Assembly: GCF_010537335.1 (NCBI RefSeq)
Contig: NZ_AP019711.1
Span: 1 to 64,000, forward strand
DNA from: Amedibacterium intestinale
GTDB taxonomy: Bacteria > Bacillota_I > Bacilli_A > Erysipelotrichales > Erysipelotrichaceae
Reading direction: 5' to 3'
DNA length: 64,000 nt
Part shown: positions 1-7,652 of the stretch, in pieces
Layout: every line of letters begins with the position of its first letter
Position numbering within the stretch: position 1 is the stretch's first letter
Notes under the pieces: model-generated
What the model saw: the letters and a program-made list of their open reading frames with translations, nothing else
Told to the model about the DNA's origin: nothing
Databases searched by the model: none
Translations under genes and position numbers: made by a program

Positions 1-390
1 TATGGAGATAATACAAGGGCAGCATTGATGACACGTGGATTAATGGAAATGACGCGTTTTGGTGTTGCTATGGGTGGAAAGAAAGAGACTTTCATGGGTA
101 TGACTGGAATTGGAGATTTAATTGTTACTTGTACAAGTCAGCATTCTCGTAATTTCCAGGCAGGTTATGAAATTGGAAAAGCAGGTACTGCGAAAATTTT
201 CTGGGAAACAAATACGAAAACGGTAGAAGGTGTTCGAACAGCGAAAGCAGTTCATGAAAAGGCAAGAGAACTTGGTATTGATATGCCAATCGTAAATGAG
301 ATTTATGCAGTGTTATTTGAAAATAAAAATGCAAGAGAATCTGCAAAACAATTGATGACTAGAGATTTAAAACCAGAAATGGTTTTCTAG
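1..390 (+). CDS. gpsA: NAD(P)H-dependent glycerol-3-phosphate dehydrogenase, C-terminal part
   Basis: The reading frame is open from the first base of the window, so only the C-terminal portion of the gene is present. The visible start, [13 protein letters not shown], is the conserved substrate-binding helix of GpsA, and it is followed by the family's GIGDLIVTC segment. The enzyme reduces dihydroxyacetone phosphate to sn-glycerol-3-phosphate in the cytoplasm, which feeds phospholipids and, relevant here, the CDP-glycerol made by TagD downstream. The apparent internal ATG at 25 is not the true start. A clear intrinsic terminator follows, so gpsA ends its own transcription unit. Confidence 0.93.
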   Translation, partial: YGDNTRAALMTRGLMEMTRFGVAMGGKKETFMGMTGIGDLIVTCTSQHSRNFQAGYEIGKAGTAKIFWETNTKTVEGVRTAKAVHEKARELGIDMPIVNEIYAVLFENKNARESAKQLMTRDLKPEMVF

Positions 391-402
391 TTTAAAAATA
401 GG

Positions 403-433
403 ACATGTGGAGTAATATCCGCATGTTTTTTTA
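403..433 (+). terminator. Intrinsic terminator after gpsA
   Basis: An 8-bp stem, ACATGTGG paired with CCGCATGT (one G-U pair) around an 8-nt loop, runs straight into a U-tract. It lies 12 bases after the gpsA stop. Confidence 0.8.
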
Positions 434-540
434 TTTATAAAGATGATATTTATAATACATTAAGAAAGTGTTTATAATGCTTTATATATATTTAGATTTA
501 TGTATGTTTGGGTATGCTAGAATAAACACAGGTGATGAAA

Positions 541-1320
541 ATGAAGAAAAGAAAGAATTTTATATTTGGAAAAATTGCAGTAATCACTATGTTGCTTGTT
601 GTAGTTTTGACCTCATTTTATATATTTAAGTTATACTCAGATAAACAGATTGAATCCCAAACAAACTTACAAAAGATACGCTTAGAGAAGGAAAAGGTCG
701 AGAATCAGCATTTAAAAATTGATGAAGAGAAAATATCTTCTATAGATAATGTGATGATCGTAGCTCATCCTGATGATGAAACTCTATGGGGAGGAGAACA
801 GCTTTTAAAAGAAAATTATTTGGTTATTTGTATAACGAATGGAGATAATAAAATTAGAAAAAAAGAATTTGAAAAGGTAATGGAAGAAACAAAGGATTAT
901 GGAATTATTTTAAATTATCCAGACAATCCCAAAGGTGTAAAAAGTGATTGGAAAAAAGAAAAAGCAAGTATAAAGAAAGATATAGATTATATTTTAGGAT
1001 ATAAGAAATGGAATAAAATTGTTACACACAATCCAGAAGGGGAGTATGGGCATATACATCATAAAATGACAAACCAAATTGTAACAAAAGAATGCAAGAA
1101 AAAAGATTTAACAAAAAATTTATATTATTTTGCTCATTATTATAAAAAGGATGAATTGAAATCTAAGGGAATTGTAGAAACTTTAAATGAGCAGGAAATT
1201 AGAACAAAACAAAATATAATGGAGAACATGTACCCTTCACAAGCACGTGCATATCATCTATTTGAACATATGATTCCTTATGAAAAATTAATTACTTTTC
1301 AAGACTGGAATAGTAAGTGA
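541..1320 (+). CDS. Membrane-anchored PIG-L family deacetylase
   Basis: The protein has a short basic N-terminus and one hydrophobic segment (about residues 9-30), then a coiled-coil-prone stalk and a PIG-L/LmbE domain that starts with the zinc-binding motif AHPDDE (His76, Asp78, Asp79). Family members remove N-acetyl groups from GlcNAc-containing lipids or small glycosides. The anchor suggests an enzyme held at the membrane, probably facing outward, though topology cannot be proven here. The frame also opens at GTG 532 and ATG 535, but the AGGTGAT ribosome site is best spaced for ATG 541. It lies 18 bases before a YfhO gene and a lipid-linked sugar module, so its substrate may be a GlcNAc on the envelope polymer (inference). 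Confidence 0.82.
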   Translation: MKKRKNFIFGKIAVITMLLVVVLTSFYIFKLYSDKQIESQTNLQKIRLEKEKVENQHLKIDEEKISSIDNVMIVAHPDDETLWGGEQLLKENYLVICITNGDNKIRKKEFEKVMEETKDYGIILNYPDNPKGVKSDWKKEKASIKKDIDYILGYKKWNKIVTHNPEGEYGHIHHKMTNQIVTKECKKKDLTKNLYYFAHYYKKDELKSKGIVETLNEQEIRTKQNIMENMYPSQARAYHLFEHMIPYEKLITFQDWNSK

Positions 1321-1338
1321 TGAAAAAGGAGAAAGAAA

Positions 1339-3867
1339 ATGAAAATGAAGTATCTGAAGAAAGAATGGGTACAGCGTTTATTATTGATTCTTATACCGTT
1401 GAGTATTATATTATTTTTAATAATTTCTTTTGAGGTATATGGATCAAAAGTAGATTGGGTATCGCAGCATGTGGCATTTCCAGATTATTTCCGAAAATTG
1501 TTTTATGAAACTGGAAGTCTGTTTCCGGAATTTTCTATGAATCTTGGTGCTGGGCAAAATTTTGCACAGTTCACATATTATGGTGTAATGAGACCAGATG
1601 TATTGCTTTCTTATTTTTTACCAAATATTTCTATGGAATATTGTACAGTCTTTTTTTCCATAATATATGTGCTTTTATCCGTTCAATTATTTTATAGCTG
1701 GATGAAATCCAAAGTTTCATCTACGTGGATATTATTGTTTGTCTCTTGTTTATTTGTGTTAAGCAGCCCTATTATATTTCATAGTCATCGTCATATTATG
1801 TTTATGTGCTATTTCCCAGGGTTGCTTATGGGATTGATGGGAGTAGACAGTTATTTTGAAAAAAGAAAAACAGGATTGCTTGTTTTTGGCGTGTTTTTCA
1901 TGATTTTGTGTTCTTATTTTTACAGTGTAGCAGGTTTGGCAGTTATTGCTGTATATGGAATTTATGTATGGATGAAAAACTTTCCAAAGAAAACATGGAA
2001 AGCGTTTATTATAGATTATTTTAAATTTCTTGGATGGTTGTTGCTGGGAATTGGATTGTCAGCTTTCTTTCTTATTCCTACTGCTTATGCAATGCTGTTA
2101 CAAACCAGACCTTCTTTGCAGCATCCTTCTTATATCGATTTGTTTATTCCAAAAGAGGGCTTTTCTTCTGTTTTATATAGTAGCTATACACTTGGTTTAA
2201 CATCTATTGGTTTACTTGGTGTCTTACAGGGAATCACAAAAAAAGAAAAAGCACAATGTGTGTTGGGATGGCTGTTGCTGATAATACTATGTGTGCCTTT
2301 GTTTCAGTATATATTAAATGGATTTCAATATATACGTGCAAAATCTTTAATACCATTTATTCCTTTGGTATGTCTCATGGTTGGAAATATGTTGCAGGCT
2401 TGGCAAGATAATAAAATACATATTTCTAGATGGAGTGTTGTCTTTTGTTTTTTACAAGTATTCTTTTTTAATAGGAAACTATATCAAATTGGATTTCTGA
2501 TAGATTTTTTCTTTCTATTATTTCTTCTTTTTATCTTACGTAAAAAGAACTGGAAGCCTCTTTTATGCCTATATTTACTTGTTCCATTTATACTAAATGT
2601 AAACATAAATCTTCAAGAGGATTATGCAGATAAAGCACTGCTTTCAAGGGTACACCACAAAGAAAAAAGTGAACTAATACAGAATACTTTAGATTCTAAC
2701 AATGAACTATATCGATTTGATGATGCGTTTACTCTTTATGGTGTAAATCGAGTCGAAGATTTACGTCAATGGAAAACCACACAGTATTCTTCTAACAGTA
2801 ATCTTTTTTATCGTGATTTTTATTATAATATCATGAAGCAACCTATGAAAAGTGGAAATCATGTGATGATTCCAAGTGTATCAAATCCTTATTTTAATGG
2901 TTTTATGGGAATTCGTTATTTATATGATTATGGAAAAAACAAAGAGACGGAATATGGATATAAGAAAATAGCAAAAAAAGAAGATGGATTTATTGAAGAA
3001 AATAAAGAGGTATTGCCTATTGCATATGTTTCTTATGATATGCTTTCTAAAGAGCAGTTTGAAAATTTATCTTATCCTTATTCAATAGAAGCACTATATC
3101 AAAACACAATAGTAGAAGAAGCGATAGCAAATAAAAAACTGTCTTTATCTGTACAAAAGGTAAAACCACAATTTGATATCGTAGATAAAACAGAAACATT
3201 AAATATAACAAAAGAGCATAATGGGGTTCGTATTAATAATAAGAAAAATGGGAAAATGAAGTTAAGGCTTAAGAAGCCATTAGAAAAGAATCAGTTTTTT
3301 ATCATAAGATTTGATGTAGAGGATATTGCCTTTGAAAATAAAAAACATACAGTAATTTCTATAAATGGGATTATGAATCGCATAAACTCGACTTCAGATA
3401 TGTATCGAAGTGGAAAAGCAGATTTTGAATATGTCTTAAGTTCTAATAAAGAATTGAAGGATATAACGTTTTCTTTTTCTGAGGGAAACTATTCTTTAAG
3501 GAATATTAAATGTTATATTGCGGATGCAGGCGTATTAAAGAAAAGAAAGAAAAATATTGAACCTTTGCATAATGCTAAATGGGAACATAATGTATTGTCA
3601 GGAGATATACAAGTAAAAAAAGATGGATATTTTGTAACATCAATTCCTTTTCAAAAAGGATTTGAAATTTATATTGATAAGCAAAAAGTACAGGTAGAAA
3701 AGGTAAATATGGCTTTTTTAGGAGCTAAAATTACGAAAGGACATCATATGGTGGAAATACGATATCACTTGCCAGGGAAATGGGAAGGTATTGTGGTAAG
3801 TGGAGGAAGTGTTGTAATTCTTTTGTGTATATGGATTTTAAAAAAAGCAAGGAGGGAAAAACTATGA
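1339..3867 (+). CDS. YfhO family GT-C membrane glycosyltransferase
   Basis: This large polytopic protein of 842 residues has about a dozen hydrophobic segments in its first half. A soluble, mostly beta extracytoplasmic region of roughly 350 residues follows, and one last membrane segment (about residues 815-835) ends in a basic tail. That layout and length match the YfhO family. In Bacillus and Listeria, YfhO-type proteins use undecaprenyl-phosphate sugars made by CsbB-like enzymes to glycosylate lipoteichoic acid outside the cell. The stop codon overlaps the start of the next gene (CsbB-like) by four bases, and a GtcA flippase follows, which completes the known three-part system. The polymer modified is inferred. 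Confidence 0.83.
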   Translation: MKMKYLKKEWVQRLLLILIPLSIILFLIISFEVYGSKVDWVSQHVAFPDYFRKLFYETGSLFPEFSMNLGAGQNFAQFTYYGVMRPDVLLSYFLPNISMEYCTVFFSIIYVLLSVQLFYSWMKSKVSSTWILLFVSCLFVLSSPIIFHSHRHIMFMCYFPGLLMGLMGVDSYFEKRKTGLLVFGVFFMILCSYFYSVAGLAVIAVYGIYVWMKNFPKKTWKAFIIDYFKFLGWLLLGIGLSAFFLIPTAYAMLLQTRPSLQHPSYIDLFIPKEGFSSVLYSSYTLGLTSIGLLGVLQGITKKEKAQCVLGWLLLIILCVPLFQYILNGFQYIRAKSLIPFIPLVCLMVGNMLQAWQDNKIHISRWSVVFCFLQVFFFNRKLYQIGFLIDFFFLLFLLFILRKKNWKPLLCLYLLVPFILNVNINLQEDYADKALLSRVHHKEKSELIQNTLDSNNELYRFDDAFTLYGVNRVEDLRQWKTTQYSSNSNLFYRDFYYNIMKQPMKSGNHVMIPSVSNPYFNGFMGIRYLYDYGKNKETEYGYKKIAKKEDGFIEENKEVLPIAYVSYDMLSKEQFENLSYPYSIEALYQNTIVEEAIANKKLSLSVQKVKPQFDIVDKTETLNITKEHNGVRINNKKNGKMKLRLKKPLEKNQFFIIRFDVEDIAFENKKHTVISINGIMNRINSTSDMYRSGKADFEYVLSSNKELKDITFSFSEGNYSLRNIKCYIADAGVLKKRKKNIEPLHNAKWEHNVLSGDIQVKKDGYFVTSIPFQKGFEIYIDKQKVQVEKVNMAFLGAKITKGHHMVEIRYHLPGKWEGIVVSGGSVVILLCIWILKKARREKL

Positions 3868-4808
3868 AGCTGTCTATGATAATACCTTGTTATAATGAAG
3901 AAAAAAATGTAGAGTTATTTTACGAGCGAGTAAAAGAAGTGTTTGCTGATCATAATTTTGAATATGAATACATTTTTATAAATGATGGAAGCAGTGATCA
4001 GACTTATGAGGTGTTGAAGCAGTTAGCACAATTACATAAAGAATCGAATATAACTGTTCTTAATTTTTCTCGTAATTTTGGAAAAGAGAGTGCTATGTAT
4101 GCAGGATTAAAGGAATCTATTGGAGAGTATGCATTAATTATTGATGCTGATCTGCAGCAAGATCCTGCCTATGCTTTATCTATGATGGAAATATTGGATA
4201 AAAGCGAGGAGTGGGATAGTGTGGCAGCGTATCAAAAAGAACGCTTAGAAGGAAAAATATTACGTAGTTTTAAAAAGACATTTTATCATTTGATAAATAA
4301 AATCTCACAGGTAGAATTTGTAGATGGAGCAAGTGATTTTCGATTGTTGAGACGTTCTATGGTGGAAGCAATTCTTTCCTTGCCAGAAAATAATCGATTT
4401 TCAAAAGGTATTTTTTCATGGGTAGGATTTCATACTTACTATATGCCATATGATGTACATGATCGAGCAAATGGAAAATCAAGCTGGTCATTTTGGAAAT
4501 TGATGAAATATGCAATTGAAGGATTTGTATCTTTTACAACTGCACCTTTACGTCTTGCAACGATGCTTGGAATTTTGTGCTCTTTTGTTTCATTTGTGTA
4601 TCTATTTGTGGTAATTATGGAAAAGGTTTTGATGAAAATAGAAATACCTGGTTATGCAACGGTTATTTGTTTAATTCTATTGATTGGGGGTATACAGCTT
4701 TTTTGTGTAGGTATTATGGGAGAATACCTTGCAAGAACATATTTAGAGGCAAAACATCGTCCACTTTTTGTACAGAGAAATAAGATTGATTATAAAAATA
4801 TGAAATGA
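3864..4808 (+). CDS. CsbB/DPM1-like polyprenyl-phosphate glycosyltransferase
   Basis: A GT2 catalytic domain starts with the motif MIIPCYNEEKN and contains DADLQQDP (the metal-binding DxD region). Two C-terminal membrane helices follow, as in CsbB, GtrB and bacterial DPM1-like enzymes. These transfer a sugar from a nucleotide donor to undecaprenyl phosphate on the cytoplasmic face. An in-frame extension opens at 3780, but ATG 3864 has a GGAGGG ribosome site and a 4-base ATGA overlap with the YfhO gene, so the product is 314 residues. Translational coupling to YfhO supports a donor-lipid role for that enzyme. The sugar (GlcNAc in CsbB) cannot be read from sequence. Confidence 0.87.
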   Translation: MKLSMIIPCYNEEKNVELFYERVKEVFADHNFEYEYIFINDGSSDQTYEVLKQLAQLHKESNITVLNFSRNFGKESAMYAGLKESIGEYALIIDADLQQDPAYALSMMEILDKSEEWDSVAAYQKERLEGKILRSFKKTFYHLINKISQVEFVDGASDFRLLRRSMVEAILSLPENNRFSKGIFSWVGFHTYYMPYDVHDRANGKSSWSFWKLMKYAIEGFVSFTTAPLRLATMLGILCSFVSFVYLFVVIMEKVLMKIEIPGYATVICLILLIGGIQLFCVGIMGEYLARTYLEAKHRPLFVQRNKIDYKNMK

Positions 4809-4851
4809 TGGAAGGTTATTAATCATTTTATAAGATATTAAATTAGATTAT

Positions 4852-4922
4852 AAAGCAGCATTATTATATGAATTATTATTTACATATAATTTCATTATGT
4901 GATAGAATTACTCTGCTTTTTA
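4852..4922 (+). terminator. Possible weak terminator in the 130-bp gap before gtcA
   Basis: AAAGCAG and CTGCTTT enclose a long AT-rich segment and are followed by a short T-run. The loop is too large for a confident call. The gap also holds a TATAAT hexamer (4885-4890) without a recognisable -35 box. No gene is seen in the gap. Confidence 0.3.
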
Positions 4923-4938
4923 AAAGGATGTGGTATAA

Positions 4939-5364
4939 GTGGAAAAAGAATTTGAATTGAAGAAAATGTTTATAAAATATAGGGAAATCATTGTATATCT
5001 AATTGTAGGAGGAATGACGACAGTTGTTAGTTTTCTAAGTTATTTTCTATTTTCTTATATATGCAGTATAAATTATTTAGTCAGTAACTTTTTATCATGG
5101 GTATGTGCAGTAGCATTTGCCTATATAACTAATAAAATATGGGTATTTCAAAATCATAATTTTCATTTTTCGTATATAAAAAAAGAATGTATATCATTTG
5201 TGGGTTCAAGAGTAGCCACTTTGTTGATTGATATGCTTATTATGTTTGTAATGGTATCCCTGCTTCATACAAATGATTTAATTGCCAAAGTTGTTGTTCA
5301 AGTTGTAGTAACTATATTGAATTATTTGTTTAGTAAATTTTTCGTATTTAAAAATGAGAAATAA
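4939..5364 (+). CDS. gtcA: GtcA/GtrA family membrane protein (lipid-linked sugar flippase)
   Basis: This small four-helix membrane protein of 141 residues carries the GtrA-family hallmark YLIVGGMTTVVSF near its N-terminus and the paired motif ITNKIWVF in the middle. GtcA/GtrA proteins are thought to flip undecaprenyl-phosphate sugars to the outer face, where a GT-C enzyme such as YfhO uses them. It begins with GTG, preceded by an AAAGGATG ribosome site. Placed after a CsbB-like synthase and a YfhO-like transferase, it completes a three-component glycosylation set. A rho-independent terminator follows, closing this group. Confidence 0.86.
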   Translation: MEKEFELKKMFIKYREIIVYLIVGGMTTVVSFLSYFLFSYICSINYLVSNFLSWVCAVAFAYITNKIWVFQNHNFHFSYIKKECISFVGSRVATLLIDMLIMFVMVSLLHTNDLIAKVVVQVVVTILNYLFSKFFVFKNEK

Positions 5365-5384
5365 AATTATGAATTGATATTTTG

Positions 5385-5439
5385 AGTCAAATAATCTGGA
5401 GGTCTTTATATAAGTATCTAACCAGTTTTTGACTTTTTA
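5385..5439 (+). terminator. Intrinsic terminator after gtcA
   Basis: An interrupted stem pairs AGTCAA with TTGACT and, inside, CTGG with CCAG, and runs directly into TTTTT. It separates the glycosylation group from the exporter genes. Confidence 0.65.
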
Positions 5440-5528
5440 TTTTATGTTTTGGTTTAAATAGTGTGTATATGGATTCTTAAAAAAAACTTAAAAATAAAAA
5501 AATATATAGTAATCTGGTCTTTTTGTTG

Positions 5529-5563
5529 TATAATACAATAGATATGTTATGTGGAAAAGGAGG
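5529..5563 (+). promoter_or_regulatory. Probable -10 box and strong ribosome site for the tagGH operon
   Basis: TATAAT lies at 5529-5534. No good -35 hexamer is visible 17 bases upstream. An AAGGAGGT ribosome site at 5557-5563 fixes the tagG start at ATG 5569 rather than GTG 5551. Confidence 0.45.
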
Positions 5564-5568
5564 TACTT

Positions 5569-6387
5569 ATGTTTAAGAGTATCGCTTATGTATTGAGAGA
5601 AAATTTAACAAATGTATATAGAATTTTTTGTATTGCAAGATATGAACTTCTTGCGGATATGAGAGATTCAAAGTTTGGTCTTTTTTGGAACTTTGCATCT
5701 CCAGCTATACAAGTATTTACCTATTGGTTAATCTTTGGTATTGCATGGCATAAAAAACCAGTAGGAGGAATTGGCTATCTTCCATGGCTTGTTGTTGGTT
5801 ATGCAGCATGGTGGTTTATTCAGCCTTGTATTCAAAATGGATGCAGTGCAATTTTTTCTAAGACGAATGTAATTACAAAAATGAAGTTTCCAGTAAGTGT
5901 ATTACCAGCAACGATTTGTGTAAAAGAATTTTTTAATCATTTTTGTATGCTGATCATAACATTTGTAACTTTGGCTATATGTGGTTATTTTCCAAATATT
6001 TATTGGCTAGGCTTGATTTACTATTCTTTATGCGCTTTTGTTTTAGTAGAAGCTATATCATTAATTTTATCTGTTTTAACAATGCTTTGGAGAGATATAA
6101 GAAAACTAATTACTTCTTTAATGCGAATGTTAATGTATTTTTCTCCGGTTATTTGGGAATGTCATTTTGATAAAACAGTACCTTTTTATGAACTGTTAAA
6201 TAAAGTGATTAAACTAAATCCTATATACTATATTGTAAATGGTTATAGAGAATCTGTTTTCTATGGAAAAACATTTCTAGATCATCCTGCACAAACTTTA
6301 TATTTTTGGGTAGTTGTATTAATTTTATTTACGATTGGATGTATGTTAATGTACAAGTTTAAACGTAAGTTTATTGATTTGATTTAG
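5569..6387 (+). CDS. tagG: ABC-2 type teichoic acid/polysaccharide export permease
   Basis: The product is 272 residues with six predicted membrane segments. An amphipathic N-terminal stretch contains ARYELLADMRDSKFG, typical of TagG/TarG/Wzm permeases, and the sequence GYAAWWFIQPCI is in the first helices. The protein forms the channel through which lipid-linked wall teichoic acid is moved across the membrane. The upstream GTG at 5551 was rejected because the strong ribosome site sits between it and ATG 5569. The ATPase partner starts 13 bases downstream and tagD follows, which supports a teichoic-acid substrate over a generic O-antigen. Confidence 0.88.
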   Translation: MFKSIAYVLRENLTNVYRIFCIARYELLADMRDSKFGLFWNFASPAIQVFTYWLIFGIAWHKKPVGGIGYLPWLVVGYAAWWFIQPCIQNGCSAIFSKTNVITKMKFPVSVLPATICVKEFFNHFCMLIITFVTLAICGYFPNIYWLGLIYYSLCAFVLVEAISLILSVLTMLWRDIRKLITSLMRMLMYFSPVIWECHFDKTVPFYELLNKVIKLNPIYYIVNGYRESVFYGKTFLDHPAQTLYFWVVVLILFTIGCMLMYKFKRKFIDLI

Positions 6388-6400
6388 GTTGGTGATGTAA

Positions 6401-7243
6401 ATGTCAGAAAAGAGTCATATTGAATATGCTGTGGAAATGGAGCATGTGTCAAAAATTTATAAATTAAAGAAAAAAGATAATCAAAGCAAGCAGGGAGACG
6501 AACGTTTTTATGCTTTAAAAGATATTAATTTGAAAATAGAAAAAGGAGATGTTGTTGGTATTCTAGGAACGAATGGTTCAGGTAAATCAACGTTATCTGT
6601 TGTTTTGTCCGGAATATCTGATATAGATGAAGGAAATTTAACAATTCATGGAGAACAAGCTCTAATTTCTATTAATACAGGATTAAATCAGCAGTTGACA
6701 GGATTAGAAAATATTAATGTAAAAGGTGCTTTGATGGGATTAAGTAAGAAAAAAATCAAAGAAATTACAAATGATGTTATTGAATTTGCAGAGTTAGGGG
6801 ATTTTCTGTATCAGCCGGTAAAGAAATATTCAAGTGGTATGAAATCACGATTAGGATTTTCTATTTCTTTAGCGCTTGATCCTGATATTTTTATTGTGGA
6901 TGAAGCTTTATCTGTAGGAGATAAAGGTTTTGCGAAGAAATGTATGAATCGAATGAAAAAATTACGAGATGAAAAAAATAAGACGATTTTGTTTGTATCT
7001 CATTCTTTGCCTCAAGTTAGAGAGTTTTGTAAAACAGGACTTTGGATTGAAGGTGGAAAGCTAGTAGAAATGGGACCAGTTAATGAGGTATGTGATCATT
7101 ATTCGGAATATGTTGATAAATTAAACTCTTTATCTGATAAGGAGAAGAAAAAATTGCTGGATGAAAAATTTAATAAAAGACTTCTTCCAAAAGAGGAAAA
7201 ACAAGGTTTATGGAAGAAAGTAAAAAAGATAATTAAAGGATAG
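6401..7243 (+). CDS. tagH: Teichoic acid export ABC ATPase
   Basis: This is an ABC ATPase with Walker A GTNGSGKST, signature YSSGMKSRLGF, Walker B IFIVDEAL and the switch histidine in FVSHS. An extra short C-terminal tail of about 40 mostly charged residues follows. The insertion GDERFYALKDINLKIEKGD and the overall layout are those of the TagH/Wzt subfamily, which powers export of undecaprenyl-linked polymers through TagG. No large C-terminal substrate-binding domain is present, unlike B. subtilis TagH. The gene is 13 bases after tagG and 8 bases before tagD and is surely co-transcribed with both. Confidence 0.9.
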   Translation: MSEKSHIEYAVEMEHVSKIYKLKKKDNQSKQGDERFYALKDINLKIEKGDVVGILGTNGSGKSTLSVVLSGISDIDEGNLTIHGEQALISINTGLNQQLTGLENINVKGALMGLSKKKIKEITNDVIEFAELGDFLYQPVKKYSSGMKSRLGFSISLALDPDIFIVDEALSVGDKGFAKKCMNRMKKLRDEKNKTILFVSHSLPQVREFCKTGLWIEGGKLVEMGPVNEVCDHYSEYVDKLNSLSDKEKKKLLDEKFNKRLLPKEEKQGLWKKVKKIIKG

Positions 7244-7251
7244 GTAGATAT

Positions 7252-7638
7252 ATGAAAACGGTTATTACATATGGAACTTTTGATTTATTTCATATTGGAC
7301 ATTTAAATCTTCTAAAAAGAGCAAAGGAACTTGGAGATTATTTGATTGTTGCGGTTTCAAGTGATGAATTTAATTTAGGAAAAGGGAAAGTTTGTAAAAT
7401 TAAAGATACAGACAGAATGGCAATCGTAGAAGCTATAAAATATGTAGATAAAGTTATTTTAGAAACTAGCTGGGATCAGAAAATTGAAGATGTAAAAAAA
7501 TATGATGTTGATGTTTTTGTCATGGGTGATGATTGGAAAGGTAAATTTGATTTCTTAAAAGAATACTGTGAGGTTGTATATTTACCTAGAACAGAAGGTA
7601 TAAGTACAACACAGCTAAAAGAAGAATTAAAGAAATAA
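7252..7638 (+). CDS. tagD: Glycerol-3-phosphate cytidylyltransferase
   Basis: This compact nucleotidyltransferase of 128 residues has the HxGH motif FHIGHLNLL and the C-terminal signature RTEGISTTQL, both diagnostic for TagD/TarD. It joins CTP and sn-glycerol-3-phosphate to give CDP-glycerol and pyrophosphate in the cytoplasm. It is the only CDP-alditol synthase in the window, so the three downstream TagF-type domains presumably use CDP-glycerol. The glycerol-3-phosphate can come from GpsA at the left edge. The gene is full length and lies 8 bases after tagH and 14 bases before the first polymerase. Confidence 0.95.
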   Translation: MKTVITYGTFDLFHIGHLNLLKRAKELGDYLIVAVSSDEFNLGKGKVCKIKDTDRMAIVEAIKYVDKVILETSWDQKIEDVKKYDVDVFVMGDDWKGKFDFLKEYCEVVYLPRTEGISTTQLKEELKK

Positions 7639-7652
7639 CATGAGGTGTCAAC

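Noticed and set aside
5943-6170. Alternative frame inside tagG and similar overlapping frames across the window
   Set aside because: They sit entirely within well-supported genes, lack ribosome sites and show no family motifs.
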